Shown here: in pieces, positions 50,521 through 59,125 of the stretch
Numbering within the stretch: position 1 is the stretch's first letter
How the letters are laid out: each line of letters begins with the position of its first letter
Assembly (NCBI GenBank): GCA_913058495.1
Contig: CAJXQC010000011.1
Coordinates: 1-64,000 of the forward strand
Direction: 5' to 3'
Length of the DNA: 64,000 nucleotides
Source: an uncultured Balneola sp.
GTDB taxonomy: Bacteria > Bacteroidota > Rhodothermia > Balneolales > Balneolaceae
Made by a program: the position numbers and the translations under genes
Notes under the pieces: generated by a model
Database searches by the model: none
Told to the model about the DNA's origin: nothing
The model's input: the letters and a program-made list of their open reading frames with translations, nothing else

Positions 50521-51207
50521 TTATTTCCAGACTTTAGATGCCGGTGCTGCATCATTTTTATCCTGTGTTTGTATCATATCTACTAAAGAAAGCCCTGTAT
50601 TCCAATCTGTATCTCTGTCTCTTACAGAATGAATATTATTCTCTTCCTGGAAGTCCCAAAAATTACCAAACTGAGTATTCTTGTAAGTTTTCAGGTACTC
50701 AAGTCTGTCTTCAAGATCTTCTTTTGGTACCAGAAGTCTTTCCTTATCATAAACTGCATCTTCTCTGGACTCAAAAACTATATCGTAATCTTTACTCATA
50801 ACGATAGCTTCCTCCGGACAAACTTCTTCACAATATCCGCAATAAATGCATCTTAGCATATTTATTTCGAAAAAGTCAGGATATCTTTCTTTTTCATCTT
50901 CGGTTTCTGAAGCTTGCATACTAATAGCTAAAGGCGGGCAAGCTCGTGCGCATAATCCACACGCTACACAGCGTTCTTTACCGTGATCTTCAACTAATAC
51001 AGGTCGGCCTCGAAAAATAGCCGGTGGAGTCCATTTTTCTTCAGGATAATTCATAGTAAATTTTGGTTGAAACATTTGCTTAAATGTGTACCAAAGTCCC
51101 TTGAATATCTCCGGGAGATAAATTCGTTCTAGAAAATTAAGCTTACGCTCATTTTTTTGATTGCTACTTAAAGCATTTAAAACAGGTTTCTCGAGATTCT
51201 TAGCCAT
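50521..51207 (-). CDS. nuoI: NADH-quinone oxidoreductase subunit I
   Basis: The two-[4Fe-4S] subunit of respiratory complex I. Cluster motifs are [12 protein letters not shown] and [12 protein letters not shown] at about residues 80-130, in the usual spacing. The N-terminal amphipathic part includes [11 protein letters not shown]. At 228 residues it is longer than E. coli NuoI (180), mostly through a charged C-terminal extension. It is the only nuo gene in the window, downstream of der (89 bp gap), so other subunits must be encoded elsewhere. Confidence 0.93.
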   Translation of the reverse strand: MAKNLEKPVLNALSSNQKNERKLNFLERIYLPEIFKGLWYTFKQMFQPKFTMNYPEEKWTPPAIFRGRPVLVEDHGKERCVACGLCARACPPLAISMQASETEDEKERYPDFFEINMLRCIYCGYCEEVCPEEAIVMSKDYDIVFESREDAVYDKERLLVPKEDLEDRLEYLKTYKNTQFGNFWDFQEENNIHSVRDRDTDWNTGLSLVDMIQTQDKNDAAPASKVWK

Positions 51208-51296
51208 CTATATTGGTCAGAAGTATAGTTCGAATTAGTATTCAAAAATAAACCTTTGTAGCATCAGCTTCAAAGTTTATTCCTGCTTTTTTATAA

Positions 51297-52604
51297 TTAT
51301 TTTTGTCTAAACACCATTGTAATCGGTACACCTTTAAATCCATAGCGTTCCCGTAGTTGATTTTCAATAAATCTTCGATAATTCGGAGGAAGATCCTGTG
51401 GACTATTCATGAAAAATTTAAACACCGGAGGATTTGATTTAACCTGAGTACCATACTGTATTTTTAATTGCCGCCCCCTCTTCATTGGCAATGGCTTCAT
51501 TGATAATATATCTTCGATAAAGTTATTGAAGTCAGAAGTGCTTATTTGCTTCTTTCTTTCCTGAATAACTTCTTCAGCCAAGTCCATCACTTTGTGCACC
51601 CTTTTCTTATTTAGAGCAGAGATGGTTAGAATTGGAACGTAATTTAATTGTGGAGTTGACTCATATATATAGTCTTCGAATTCTTTAACTGTATGTGTGT
51701 CTTTTTCAGTAACAAGATCCCACTTATTCAATAAAATAATGAGAGCCTTATTAAACTTTTCAGCTTCTCTGAGAACCCGTTTGTCCTGATCTTCAAAACC
51801 ACGCATTGCATCTAAAATCAAAACCGCTACATCACATTCCTGTATTGCTCTGGCAGTTCTAACTGTGCTGAAAAACTCTATATTCTCTTTAACCTTAGTT
51901 CGTTTCCGTAACCCGGCTGTATCTACAAGAATATATTCTTTGCCGTTGAAATTTAGCTTACTGTTGATGGTATCTCTTGTAGTACCTGCAATGTCAGTAA
52001 CTATACAGCGTTCATCATCCAATAAAGCATTGACTAAACTACTTTTTCCTACATTAGGTCTACCGATGAAAGCAATTTTAGGAGATGAATCTTCTTCTTC
52101 TTGTATGGCTTCAGGGAGTAATTCTGTTACTTTATCTAAAAGGTCACCGGTTCCAATTCCACTAATTGCAGAAATTGGAAAAACCTCTTCGAAACCGAGT
52201 TCATAGAATTCAGAAGCGTTCATTCTTCTGGCTTCATTATCAGCTTTGTTAGCCACTAAAAGTACCGGTTTTTTCTGTTGACGCAGCAACTGCGAAACCG
52301 ATTTATCGAGAGTGTTAATTCCGTGTTCAGCATCAACAACCAATAGAATAACATCTGATTCTTCTAAAGCAATATGTACCTGTTCACGGATTCCTACCAC
52401 CATTACATTCATGTCATCGGGTAAGTAACCTCCGGTATCTATTACATTGAAATCAATACCATTCCAAAAAGACTGACCATAATGCCTGTCTCTGGTTACA
52501 CCGTACTCATCGTGAACAATTGCTTTTCTTTTACCGATTAATCTGTTAAATATAGTTGATTTTCCTACATTAGGTCTACCAACAATGGAAACTACTGGGA
52601 GCAT
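51297..52604 (-). CDS. der: Ribosome-biogenesis GTPase Der (EngA)
   Basis: A double-GTPase of 435 residues required for 50S subunit maturation. The two G domains show GRPNVGKS (at residues 8-15, and again near 181), DTGG and DTAG switch II motifs and NKAD/NKWD specificity motifs. A C-terminal KH-like domain with KFFMNSPQDLPPNYRRFIENQLRERYGF follows. Length and order are typical. It is transcribed leftward towards nuoI. Confidence 0.97.
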   Translation of the reverse strand: MLPVVSIVGRPNVGKSTIFNRLIGKRKAIVHDEYGVTRDRHYGQSFWNGIDFNVIDTGGYLPDDMNVMVVGIREQVHIALEESDVILLVVDAEHGINTLDKSVSQLLRQQKKPVLLVANKADNEARRMNASEFYELGFEEVFPISAISGIGTGDLLDKVTELLPEAIQEEEDSSPKIAFIGRPNVGKSSLVNALLDDERCIVTDIAGTTRDTINSKLNFNGKEYILVDTAGLRKRTKVKENIEFFSTVRTARAIQECDVAVLILDAMRGFEDQDKRVLREAEKFNKALIILLNKWDLVTEKDTHTVKEFEDYIYESTPQLNYVPILTISALNKKRVHKVMDLAEEVIQERKKQISTSDFNNFIEDILSMKPLPMKRGRQLKIQYGTQVKSNPPVFKFFMNSPQDLPPNYRRFIENQLRERYGFKGVPITMVFRQK

Positions 52605-52664
52605 TTATGAATTTGTCTTTATAAATTAGAACAGTAAATATACAACTATTATAGCCCAACTTAT

Positions 52665-52922
52665 ATGTTAAAAACATTCTATACTGAAATCGGATTTCTG
52701 GGAGCTTTGTTACTGGCTTTGGGTTTATTTGTATTGTTTATTTTGTGGGTTGCCGGAATAGCCGGCATTACTCTCCCTGTTGATGGAGGCAAACCCAGAG
52801 GCTCTAAAGTGGAAATCTTTTTTGCTGTATTTGTACCTGTCTACCCCGTTTTTTGGCTTTTTTATGAAATGTATCATCAACGAAAATTCATTAAAAAAGA
52901 CAATAATGATTTAACTGTTTAA
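52665..52922 (+). CDS. Small two-helix membrane protein
   Basis: An 85-residue hypothetical protein with two hydrophobic segments (about 8-36 and 47-70) and a short basic tail QRKFIKKDNND. I do not recognise it. It is divergent from der (60-bp gap) and its 3' end overlaps the convergent helicase gene by 12 bp. Confidence 0.65.
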   Translation: MLKTFYTEIGFLGALLLALGLFVLFILWVAGIAGITLPVDGGKPRGSKVEIFFAVFVPVYPVFWLFYEMYHQRKFIKKDNNDLTV

Positions 52923-54935
52923 TAAGTTTTCATTTGTTGCTGAGCCTCCGATTGATTCTACACGCTCTTCCTCTAATTGCCATTTTTCTGCTGTATTTTC
53001 ATCAAGCTGCTTTAAAAACCTTGACGGATTAGTAAAATAGTCTCCATAAACAGATTGTGCGAGCATAGGATATGTGTAATAAAGCATGTCTTTTGCTCTT
53101 GTAGTGGCCACATAAAGCAATCTTAATTCTTCATCCAGCTGTTCAGGATCATCGACTGAATAAGCCGATGGTATTATTCCGTCAAGGCATTGAATTATAA
53201 AAACGTGTTTCCATTCCAAGCCTTTAGAAGAGTGTATCGTACTTAATATTAATGGAGCCTCCTCTTTCTCTTTTTCCTCAGTTTCAACAGCTGTGGCAGC
53301 TATTGGATCTAAGGCGAGCTCTTCCAGCATTTTAGACAAAGAACTAAACCCTGTTGATATGTTAACGAAGGCCTCTAAGTCTTTCAATCGTTTTGGATAA
53401 TCATCGTATCTTTTCTCACAAAAAACTCTGTAGTAACCTACCAACTCATCTATAATTTCAGATACTGACAGATCATTTTTCTTTAAAGACTGAAGAAGTA
53501 TACTCAGGCTTGTCATTTGTTTGATATAAGACTTACTAACTACATCAGCCATGCCAAGGTCATATGGGTTTTTAGCTAATCTGATCCATTCAAACAGATC
53601 CTGAGCAGTTTTTGGTCCAATTCCATCAATTAACATTAAAACCCTATTCCATGCTATTGTATCCATTGGATTCACAAGAACGCGGACATGAGCAAGAACA
53701 TCCTTTATATGTGCTGCTTCAGTGAATTTTTGACCTCCGTATTTAACAAACGGAATATTTTTTCTGTTTAATTCAACTTCAAGATCATAGGAATCTCTTC
53801 CGTTTCTGAATAATACAGCTGTTTCATTTAGTTCTATATTTTGTTCACGGAGCTGAAGCAAGACCTGTGTTATAAATCTGCTTTGATCGTGTTCACTCGG
53901 AGCCTGAACCAAAGCCGGTAACTCCCCTTCTTCTTTGGAAGAAAATAACTCCTTATCAAATTTGAAAGAAGCTTGCTTGAGTAAATTATTTGCCGCCACT
54001 AAAACCTGCGGAGTAGAACGATAATTTTCTTCCAGCTTAATGATATAGGTTTGTTCAAACAAACCGGGAAATGCCATTATATTTTGATGATCTGCACCCC
54101 GAAATGAATATATACTTTGTGCGTCATCACCTACAGCCATTATATTATTATGAACACTCGAGAACAGGCGCGTTAGATCTGCCTGAAGTTGGTTGGTATC
54201 CTGGTACTCATCAACCATTACGAACTTGTGAGATGTAGCTACTTTGATTCTTATATCATTATGTTGCTCAAGCAGTTGCTTAGTTTTTATAAGTAAATCA
54301 TCAAAGTCCATTACAAAGTTTTTCTCTTTGTATTCTGCATAACCCTTTGCTACTTCTTCAATGTTTTCAATTTGTTCATAAAACTGAGGATACTCTTCCA
54401 TCACAACTACACGTAGATCCAAATGCTTATTAACAGATGTGCTGATCATGTTAAGCAATGTGCTTTTGTTTGGAAAACGCTTGTTCTTTTTATGCAGATT
54501 TAGTGAAGTTCGTACAAACTGGATTACTTCTAAAGAATCAGAAGTATCTATAATAGTAAAGTTATCAGGAAATCCGATTTTATCAGCAAAACGATGAAGA
54601 ATGTGACTACAATAAAAATGAAAGGTCCCTCCTTTTACTTTTTGGCATCTGTCATCAAGAACGGAGCTAGCGCGATTAAGCATTTCTGTAGCCGCTCTTC
54701 TGGTGAATGTAAGTAATAAGATCTCAGATGGATCTACCCCACTTTCAACTAACCTGGCCACACGATAAATTAAGGTCCTTGTTTTGCCCGTACCTGCTCC
54801 GGCAATAACCAGAGCTGCACCTTTATCAAAAAAAACAGCTTTTAGTTGCTCGTTGTTAAGCAATTCGGAATAAGGAATAGAATAGTCTTCCGGACGTATT
54901 TTAGGCTCTTCTTTCTTTAAAATAAACTTCTTCAT
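52911..54935 (-). CDS. UvrD/PcrA-type superfamily 1 DNA helicase
   Basis: A 3'-5' DNA helicase of 674 residues used in repair or recombination. Walker A AGAGTGKTRT at about 43-52, motif Ia TFTRRAATEM, motif II VDEYQDTN, motif III DDAQSIYSFRGAD, motif IV region, motif V STIHSSKGLEWKHV and motif VI LYVATTRAKD are all present. It is shorter than E. coli UvrD (720). It carries no exonuclease domain, so it is not an AddA. Single-gene unit. Confidence 0.92.
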   Translation of the reverse strand: MKKFILKKEEPKIRPEDYSIPYSELLNNEQLKAVFFDKGAALVIAGAGTGKTRTLIYRVARLVESGVDPSEILLLTFTRRAATEMLNRASSVLDDRCQKVKGGTFHFYCSHILHRFADKIGFPDNFTIIDTSDSLEVIQFVRTSLNLHKKNKRFPNKSTLLNMISTSVNKHLDLRVVVMEEYPQFYEQIENIEEVAKGYAEYKEKNFVMDFDDLLIKTKQLLEQHNDIRIKVATSHKFVMVDEYQDTNQLQADLTRLFSSVHNNIMAVGDDAQSIYSFRGADHQNIMAFPGLFEQTYIIKLEENYRSTPQVLVAANNLLKQASFKFDKELFSSKEEGELPALVQAPSEHDQSRFITQVLLQLREQNIELNETAVLFRNGRDSYDLEVELNRKNIPFVKYGGQKFTEAAHIKDVLAHVRVLVNPMDTIAWNRVLMLIDGIGPKTAQDLFEWIRLAKNPYDLGMADVVSKSYIKQMTSLSILLQSLKKNDLSVSEIIDELVGYYRVFCEKRYDDYPKRLKDLEAFVNISTGFSSLSKMLEELALDPIAATAVETEEKEKEEAPLILSTIHSSKGLEWKHVFIIQCLDGIIPSAYSVDDPEQLDEELRLLYVATTRAKDMLYYTYPMLAQSVYGDYFTNPSRFLKQLDENTAEKWQLEEERVESIGGSATNENLLNS

Positions 54936-54987
54936 ACTTCAAAATAGCAAACTTAAACTATATGTAAAAATTATGTAATGAAGTAAA

Positions 54988-55015
54988 TAAAAAAAGCTGA
55001 CCGTAGTAGCCAGCT
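54988..55015 (-). terminator. Rho-independent terminator of the outer-membrane barrel gene
   Basis: Read on the minus strand, a 7-bp stem (one G-T pair) is followed by a run of seven T. It lies 23 bp past the stop of the barrel gene. Confidence 0.75.
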
Positions 55016-55037
55016 TTAAAGAGGTTTAGTGTTGAGA

Positions 55038-56312
55038 TCAGAAAGTTGGATTTAATCTAACCCATAGCGATGTAAAACCTTCAGAACCTGCTAAAGGTGT
55101 CGCTACTTCGAGGCGCACAAACCCGGTACCAATTCCGGCTCCAATATTATGAGTTAATTGTTTAAACCCAAAAGAATCAAAGCCTGATAGAGCTGATTCT
55201 GAACTGTTATTAACAAAATCTGTCCAACCTGAATCCAGAAAAACCGTTAAGTAGAGACCGTCTATTTCAAGTTCTCCGTCATCAAAATTCCAAAGATCGC
55301 CAAATACAACCTCAGCATTACTCATTAACATTCTATTCCCTCTGTAGAATTTGTACCCGGTAGCTCTGAGAGTACCTATTCCACCTAAAGCGAAGTTTTT
55401 GAAGTCCGGTGATTCCCCGGTAATTGAACCAGCCATTAATCTCAACTTAAATAAAGTATGATCATCTAGTTTCAAATAATTAAGTGAGGAGATTTCAAAC
55501 TTATTGTAGTTGAAATCGTTTGAAAAACCTATATCCGAAAGTTCCGCATCAATTATAAGCTTACTTGTAATAATACCCTGAGTATAGCCTTGCTTATTTA
55601 ATGAAAACTGAATGCCAATACTTTCCTGTAAAATCCTGTCGACAGATCCGTCAATAGAAGGATTTATTCTCCCAATATTGCCATCTCCAAAAAAGGAATA
55701 TTCTGTATTTGTTTGTAATGAACTATAAGTAGTATAGTTGTAACTGGCTCCCAAACTTATTAATCGACCTAGTTTAAGTTCAGAAAATAATCCATATCCT
55801 TCTGCTCTGTAGTAATCATGATAGTCATAACCTGCTACAAGTGAGGTAACAGAGTTTTCTGATAAACCTGTTCTCCAGTGGTCGTCGGTTGCCGTACTGT
55901 TGGATAGCTCTCCTCCGAATAAAAGCCAGTCTCCAAAAGCTTTGGAAGCAGAAGCTCTGTATTGCCAATCTTTTTGCCCGGTGGAATATCCTATGAAGCC
56001 ATCAAAATCTACTCCACTAATATTTAATAACTCAGAATGTGGGTCTGCAAAATCAGAACCAACTCCCACAAATAAAGCATCTACTCTGTTATATCGAATA
56101 GATTGAGAAGTAGGTAAAAAGCGGTACGCTCCAAATTTATTATCAAACTCATAATCATCAAAAAGGTCATAGGCTAAGCTATTGGATTGATAAAAAGTCT
56201 TATAATGATTGCCATTATAATCATTATAGTGCCTGTTGTATTTATCCTGGGCTGAAACCGAAGTGCTGATTATTAATATTACAAGACAAGTGGGTAGGAA
56301 TATCTGTTTCAT
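55038..56312 (-). CDS. Omp85-superfamily-like outer-membrane beta-barrel protein
   Basis: A signal peptide (to about 21) is followed by a short extended linker and a barrel of about 350 residues with many strands of alternating aromatic and polar residues. LGGIGTLRATGYKFYRGNRM resembles the GGxxxLRGY-type hallmark of BamA/TamA barrels, and the protein ends in a terminal phenylalanine (RLNPTF). There are no recognisable POTRA repeats, so it is a small, POTRA-less relative; surface-antigen or porin function is unknown. Confidence 0.7.
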   Translation of the reverse strand: MKQIFLPTCLVILIISTSVSAQDKYNRHYNDYNGNHYKTFYQSNSLAYDLFDDYEFDNKFGAYRFLPTSQSIRYNRVDALFVGVGSDFADPHSELLNISGVDFDGFIGYSTGQKDWQYRASASKAFGDWLLFGGELSNSTATDDHWRTGLSENSVTSLVAGYDYHDYYRAEGYGLFSELKLGRLISLGASYNYTTYSSLQTNTEYSFFGDGNIGRINPSIDGSVDRILQESIGIQFSLNKQGYTQGIITSKLIIDAELSDIGFSNDFNYNKFEISSLNYLKLDDHTLFKLRLMAGSITGESPDFKNFALGGIGTLRATGYKFYRGNRMLMSNAEVVFGDLWNFDDGELEIDGLYLTVFLDSGWTDFVNNSSESALSGFDSFGFKQLTHNIGAGIGTGFVRLEVATPLAGSEGFTSLWVRLNPTF

Positions 56313-56421
56313 AACTAATTCTACTTAAGTTATAGGATGATATAATTAAAATAAAATCAATGATATTTCAAACTCCCAATCGAAATTCTAATAATAAAAA
56401 GGACTTAAGAGAGCCTTTTAC

Positions 56422-56958
56422 TCAATTGAATACAGATATTAGAAATGAGATATGATCGTTTAGTTCTTTATTAATCAAACTAGCTCCTTCTTTTATATCT
56501 TCTCTGGGAACACTCTCAGCAAACTTAAGTGTTTTGAGTTTTTTAGTAACGGATTTAACTTTCATTCCATCAAACCCGGTTGGCCGCATCAATGAAACAG
56601 CGTGCATAAATCCGGAAAGCTCATCACAAGCAAAAAGATATCTTTCGATTTCAGATTCAGGTTTTTTACCGGTTCTTTCAGGTGCATGAGCTTTAATAGC
56701 ATTCAGGACTCCTTCTGAATAACCAAACTCAGGTAAAATTTCATTTATGGCTTTATTGGGGTGTTCATCAGGAAATTTTTCCCAATCAAGATCATGAAGC
56801 AAACCTGCCGTCCACCACTCCTCCACTACTGTTTCTTCTTTTCCAAGTTCATGAGCATAGGCTTCCATTGCTTTTGCAACCATTTTTGAATGAAGTAGCA
56901 GACTCTCTCCTTCTATATATTCATTTAAGAGATCTATTGATTGGTTTCTGTCGGGCAT
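56422..56958 (-). CDS. HD-domain hydrolase
   Basis: A 178-residue metal-dependent phosphohydrolase of the HD superfamily. The histidine in LLHSKMVAKAMEAYA, LLHDLDWEKFPDEHP (HD dyad) and the late aspartate in ACDELSGFMHA provide the metal-binding set. The substrate is unknown; nucleotide or nucleotide-derived phosphates are typical. It is divergent from tdk. Confidence 0.85.
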   Translation of the reverse strand: MPDRNQSIDLLNEYIEGESLLLHSKMVAKAMEAYAHELGKEETVVEEWWTAGLLHDLDWEKFPDEHPNKAINEILPEFGYSEGVLNAIKAHAPERTGKKPESEIERYLFACDELSGFMHAVSLMRPTGFDGMKVKSVTKKLKTLKFAESVPREDIKEGASLINKELNDHISFLISVFN

Positions 56959-57099
56959 AACAATTGGTATTTTGATTTTTTTTGGAGTAAAGAAAGAATG
57001 AAATAAAATCTAAAATCTAAATAACAGATTTCCTTTCCTTTTGTTACTCGCCCTAATATATTACAATGATAAGTAATCTCTTTAAAGAAGATAATATTG

Positions 57100-57756
57100 A
57101 TGATTAATGAACCCTCGTTTGCTCCCAGAGAATTTGGATGGATTGAAGTTGTTTGCGGAGGAATGTTTAGTGGAAAAACTGAAGAACTTATTAGAAGAGC
57201 GAAACGAGCTCACATTGCCGGACAGGAAGTCGTTGTCGTAAAGCCTGCTATCGATAAAAGATACAGTGATACCGAAGTTGTTTCTCATAATGAAACTGCA
57301 TTGCCTAGCATTTTGGTAGATACTGCTGATCAAATTGTTCTTTTAACATCTAATGCTAAAGTAGTTTGCATCGATGAAGCTCAGTTCTTTGATGAAAGAA
57401 TTGTAGACATTGTTAACGTTTTGGCTAATGATGGAAAGCGGGTAATAGTTGCAGGGTTAGATATGGATTTTGAAGGAAAACCATTTGGTCCTATGCCCTA
57501 CTTACTGGCTGTTGCCGAATATGTTACTAAATTGCATGCTGTTTGCGCTGAAAGTGGCACAATGGCAAATTTCTCACAGCGGGTAATAGAAGACACAAAT
57601 AAAGTATTAGTTGGCGAATATGATGCTTATGAACCACGCGCCAGACATTGTTTCCGTCCTTCGGTGGACAGAAGACGCGGAAGACCTATCAGACCATTTT
57701 TACAACCGAAAGTCGTACCTCAGGAAGAAGATAATTTAAACTTAGAAAACTCTTAA
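57100..57756 (+). CDS. tdk: Thymidine kinase
   Basis: Phosphorylates thymidine for nucleotide salvage. Walker A GGMFSGKT is at about residues 20-27, the catalytic and base-binding part is CIDEAQFFD, and the lasso region with YVTKLHAVCAESG is recognisable. The canonical four-cysteine zinc site appears reduced: the first pair reads CAES and the last reads ARHCF, so bound zinc may be absent. I place the start at ATG 57100 instead of the preceding TTG. It overlaps nupC by one base (TAATG). Confidence 0.92.
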   Translation: MINEPSFAPREFGWIEVVCGGMFSGKTEELIRRAKRAHIAGQEVVVVKPAIDKRYSDTEVVSHNETALPSILVDTADQIVLLTSNAKVVCIDEAQFFDERIVDIVNVLANDGKRVIVAGLDMDFEGKPFGPMPYLLAVAEYVTKLHAVCAESGTMANFSQRVIEDTNKVLVGEYDAYEPRARHCFRPSVDRRRGRPIRPFLQPKVVPQEEDNLNLENS

Positions 57757-59087
57757 TGGAAAATATATTACGCGGGATACTTGGAATGGTAGCAATTATT
57801 GGAATTGCTTTTCTATTCTCAAATAATAAAAAAAGAATTAATTGGAGATTAGTAGGTACAGGTTTAGGGATTCAGTTTATTCTGGCAGTTTTTATTTTAA
57901 AATCTGAACAGCTGGAGGCCTTCTTCTCCCCATTAGGATGGCCAAAACTACTATTTAGGCAAATAGCCAGCTTCTTTGTAATCGTATTAGAATACACAAC
58001 TGAAGGAGCTTCTTTCTTATTTAGTTTTTTAGGAAAAGGCCCCGAATATCAGGAAAGTTTAGGTGTTATTTTTGCTTTTCAGGTTCTACCAACAATCATC
58101 TTTTTTGCGTCCTTAACTGCTTTACTTTATCACTATGGAGTTCTTCAATTTATAGTTAGAGTTCTTTCTAAGGGAATGCAGAAATTATTAGGAACTTCAG
58201 GAGCAGAAACATTATCCGTCATTTCTAATATTTTTGTTGGACAAACGGAAGCCCCTCTTGTCATTAAGCCTTTTATAAGCAAAATGACAAAATCTGAACT
58301 CCTCGCTGTGATGACTGGTGGAATGGCTACTATTGCCGGAGGTGTAATGGCTGCCTACGTAGCAATGTTGGGAACTTCGTTTGCTGCAGCTAATGGTTTG
58401 GAAATACAGGTAGCTCAACAACTTTTTGCAGAACGTTTATTAGGGGCAAGTTTAATGGCTGCTCCGGCAGCTCTGGTTATTGCTAAAATTCTCTACCCTG
58501 AAACCGAAGAAGCGGCTACTGCCGGTGATGTATCAATTAGCGTTGAAAAAACAGATGCTAACGGAATTGACGCTGCTGCAACAGGTGCTAGCGTAGGCTT
58601 AAAATTAGCTTTAAATGTTGGTGCTATGCTATTGGCCTTCATAGCATTACTAGCTATGTTCAATGGTTTTTTTGGATGGGTATCTGATCTGACTGGACTT
58701 ACTGGCTTAATTGGAGCTCCATTGAGTATAGAAATGGTTTTAGGTTGGCTTCTGGCACCTATCGCATGGGTAATAGGTGTTGAATGGGCAGATGCAACCA
58801 CTATGGGGAGTTTAATAGGTACTAAAATCGTATTGAATGAGTTTGTAGCGTATCTCAAATTAGCTGATGAAGTTTCTGCTGCAAATATTTCACCTAAAAC
58901 TATTGCAATGGCAACATTTGCGTTATGCGGCTTTGCTAATTTTTCTTCAATTGCGATTCAGATTGGCGGTATTGGAGGAATAGCACCTGAAAGAAAATCT
59001 GATTTGGCTAAATTTGGAATCAAAGCTGTTTTTGCCGGAACTATGGCAACAATGATGACAGCAACTATTGCAGGAATGCTTTTTTAA
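57756..59087 (+). CDS. nupC: Concentrative nucleoside transporter (NupC family)
   Basis: A sodium- or proton-coupled nucleoside importer of 443 residues with about ten membrane segments. The signature GQTEAPLVIKPF matches the substrate-binding region of CNT transporters, followed by TGGMATIAGGVMAAYV and the C-terminal ALCGFANFSSIAIQIGGIG. Directly coupled to tdk by TAATG, it supplies nucleosides for that kinase. Confidence 0.93.
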   Translation: MENILRGILGMVAIIGIAFLFSNNKKRINWRLVGTGLGIQFILAVFILKSEQLEAFFSPLGWPKLLFRQIASFFVIVLEYTTEGASFLFSFLGKGPEYQESLGVIFAFQVLPTIIFFASLTALLYHYGVLQFIVRVLSKGMQKLLGTSGAETLSVISNIFVGQTEAPLVIKPFISKMTKSELLAVMTGGMATIAGGVMAAYVAMLGTSFAAANGLEIQVAQQLFAERLLGASLMAAPAALVIAKILYPETEEAATAGDVSISVEKTDANGIDAAATGASVGLKLALNVGAMLLAFIALLAMFNGFFGWVSDLTGLTGLIGAPLSIEMVLGWLLAPIAWVIGVEWADATTMGSLIGTKIVLNEFVAYLKLADEVSAANISPKTIAMATFALCGFANFSSIAIQIGGIGGIAPERKSDLAKFGIKAVFAGTMATMMTATIAGMLF

Positions 59088-59125
59088 AAACAACAAAGAC
59101 TAACATCAAAAACATACTTTTTTAA

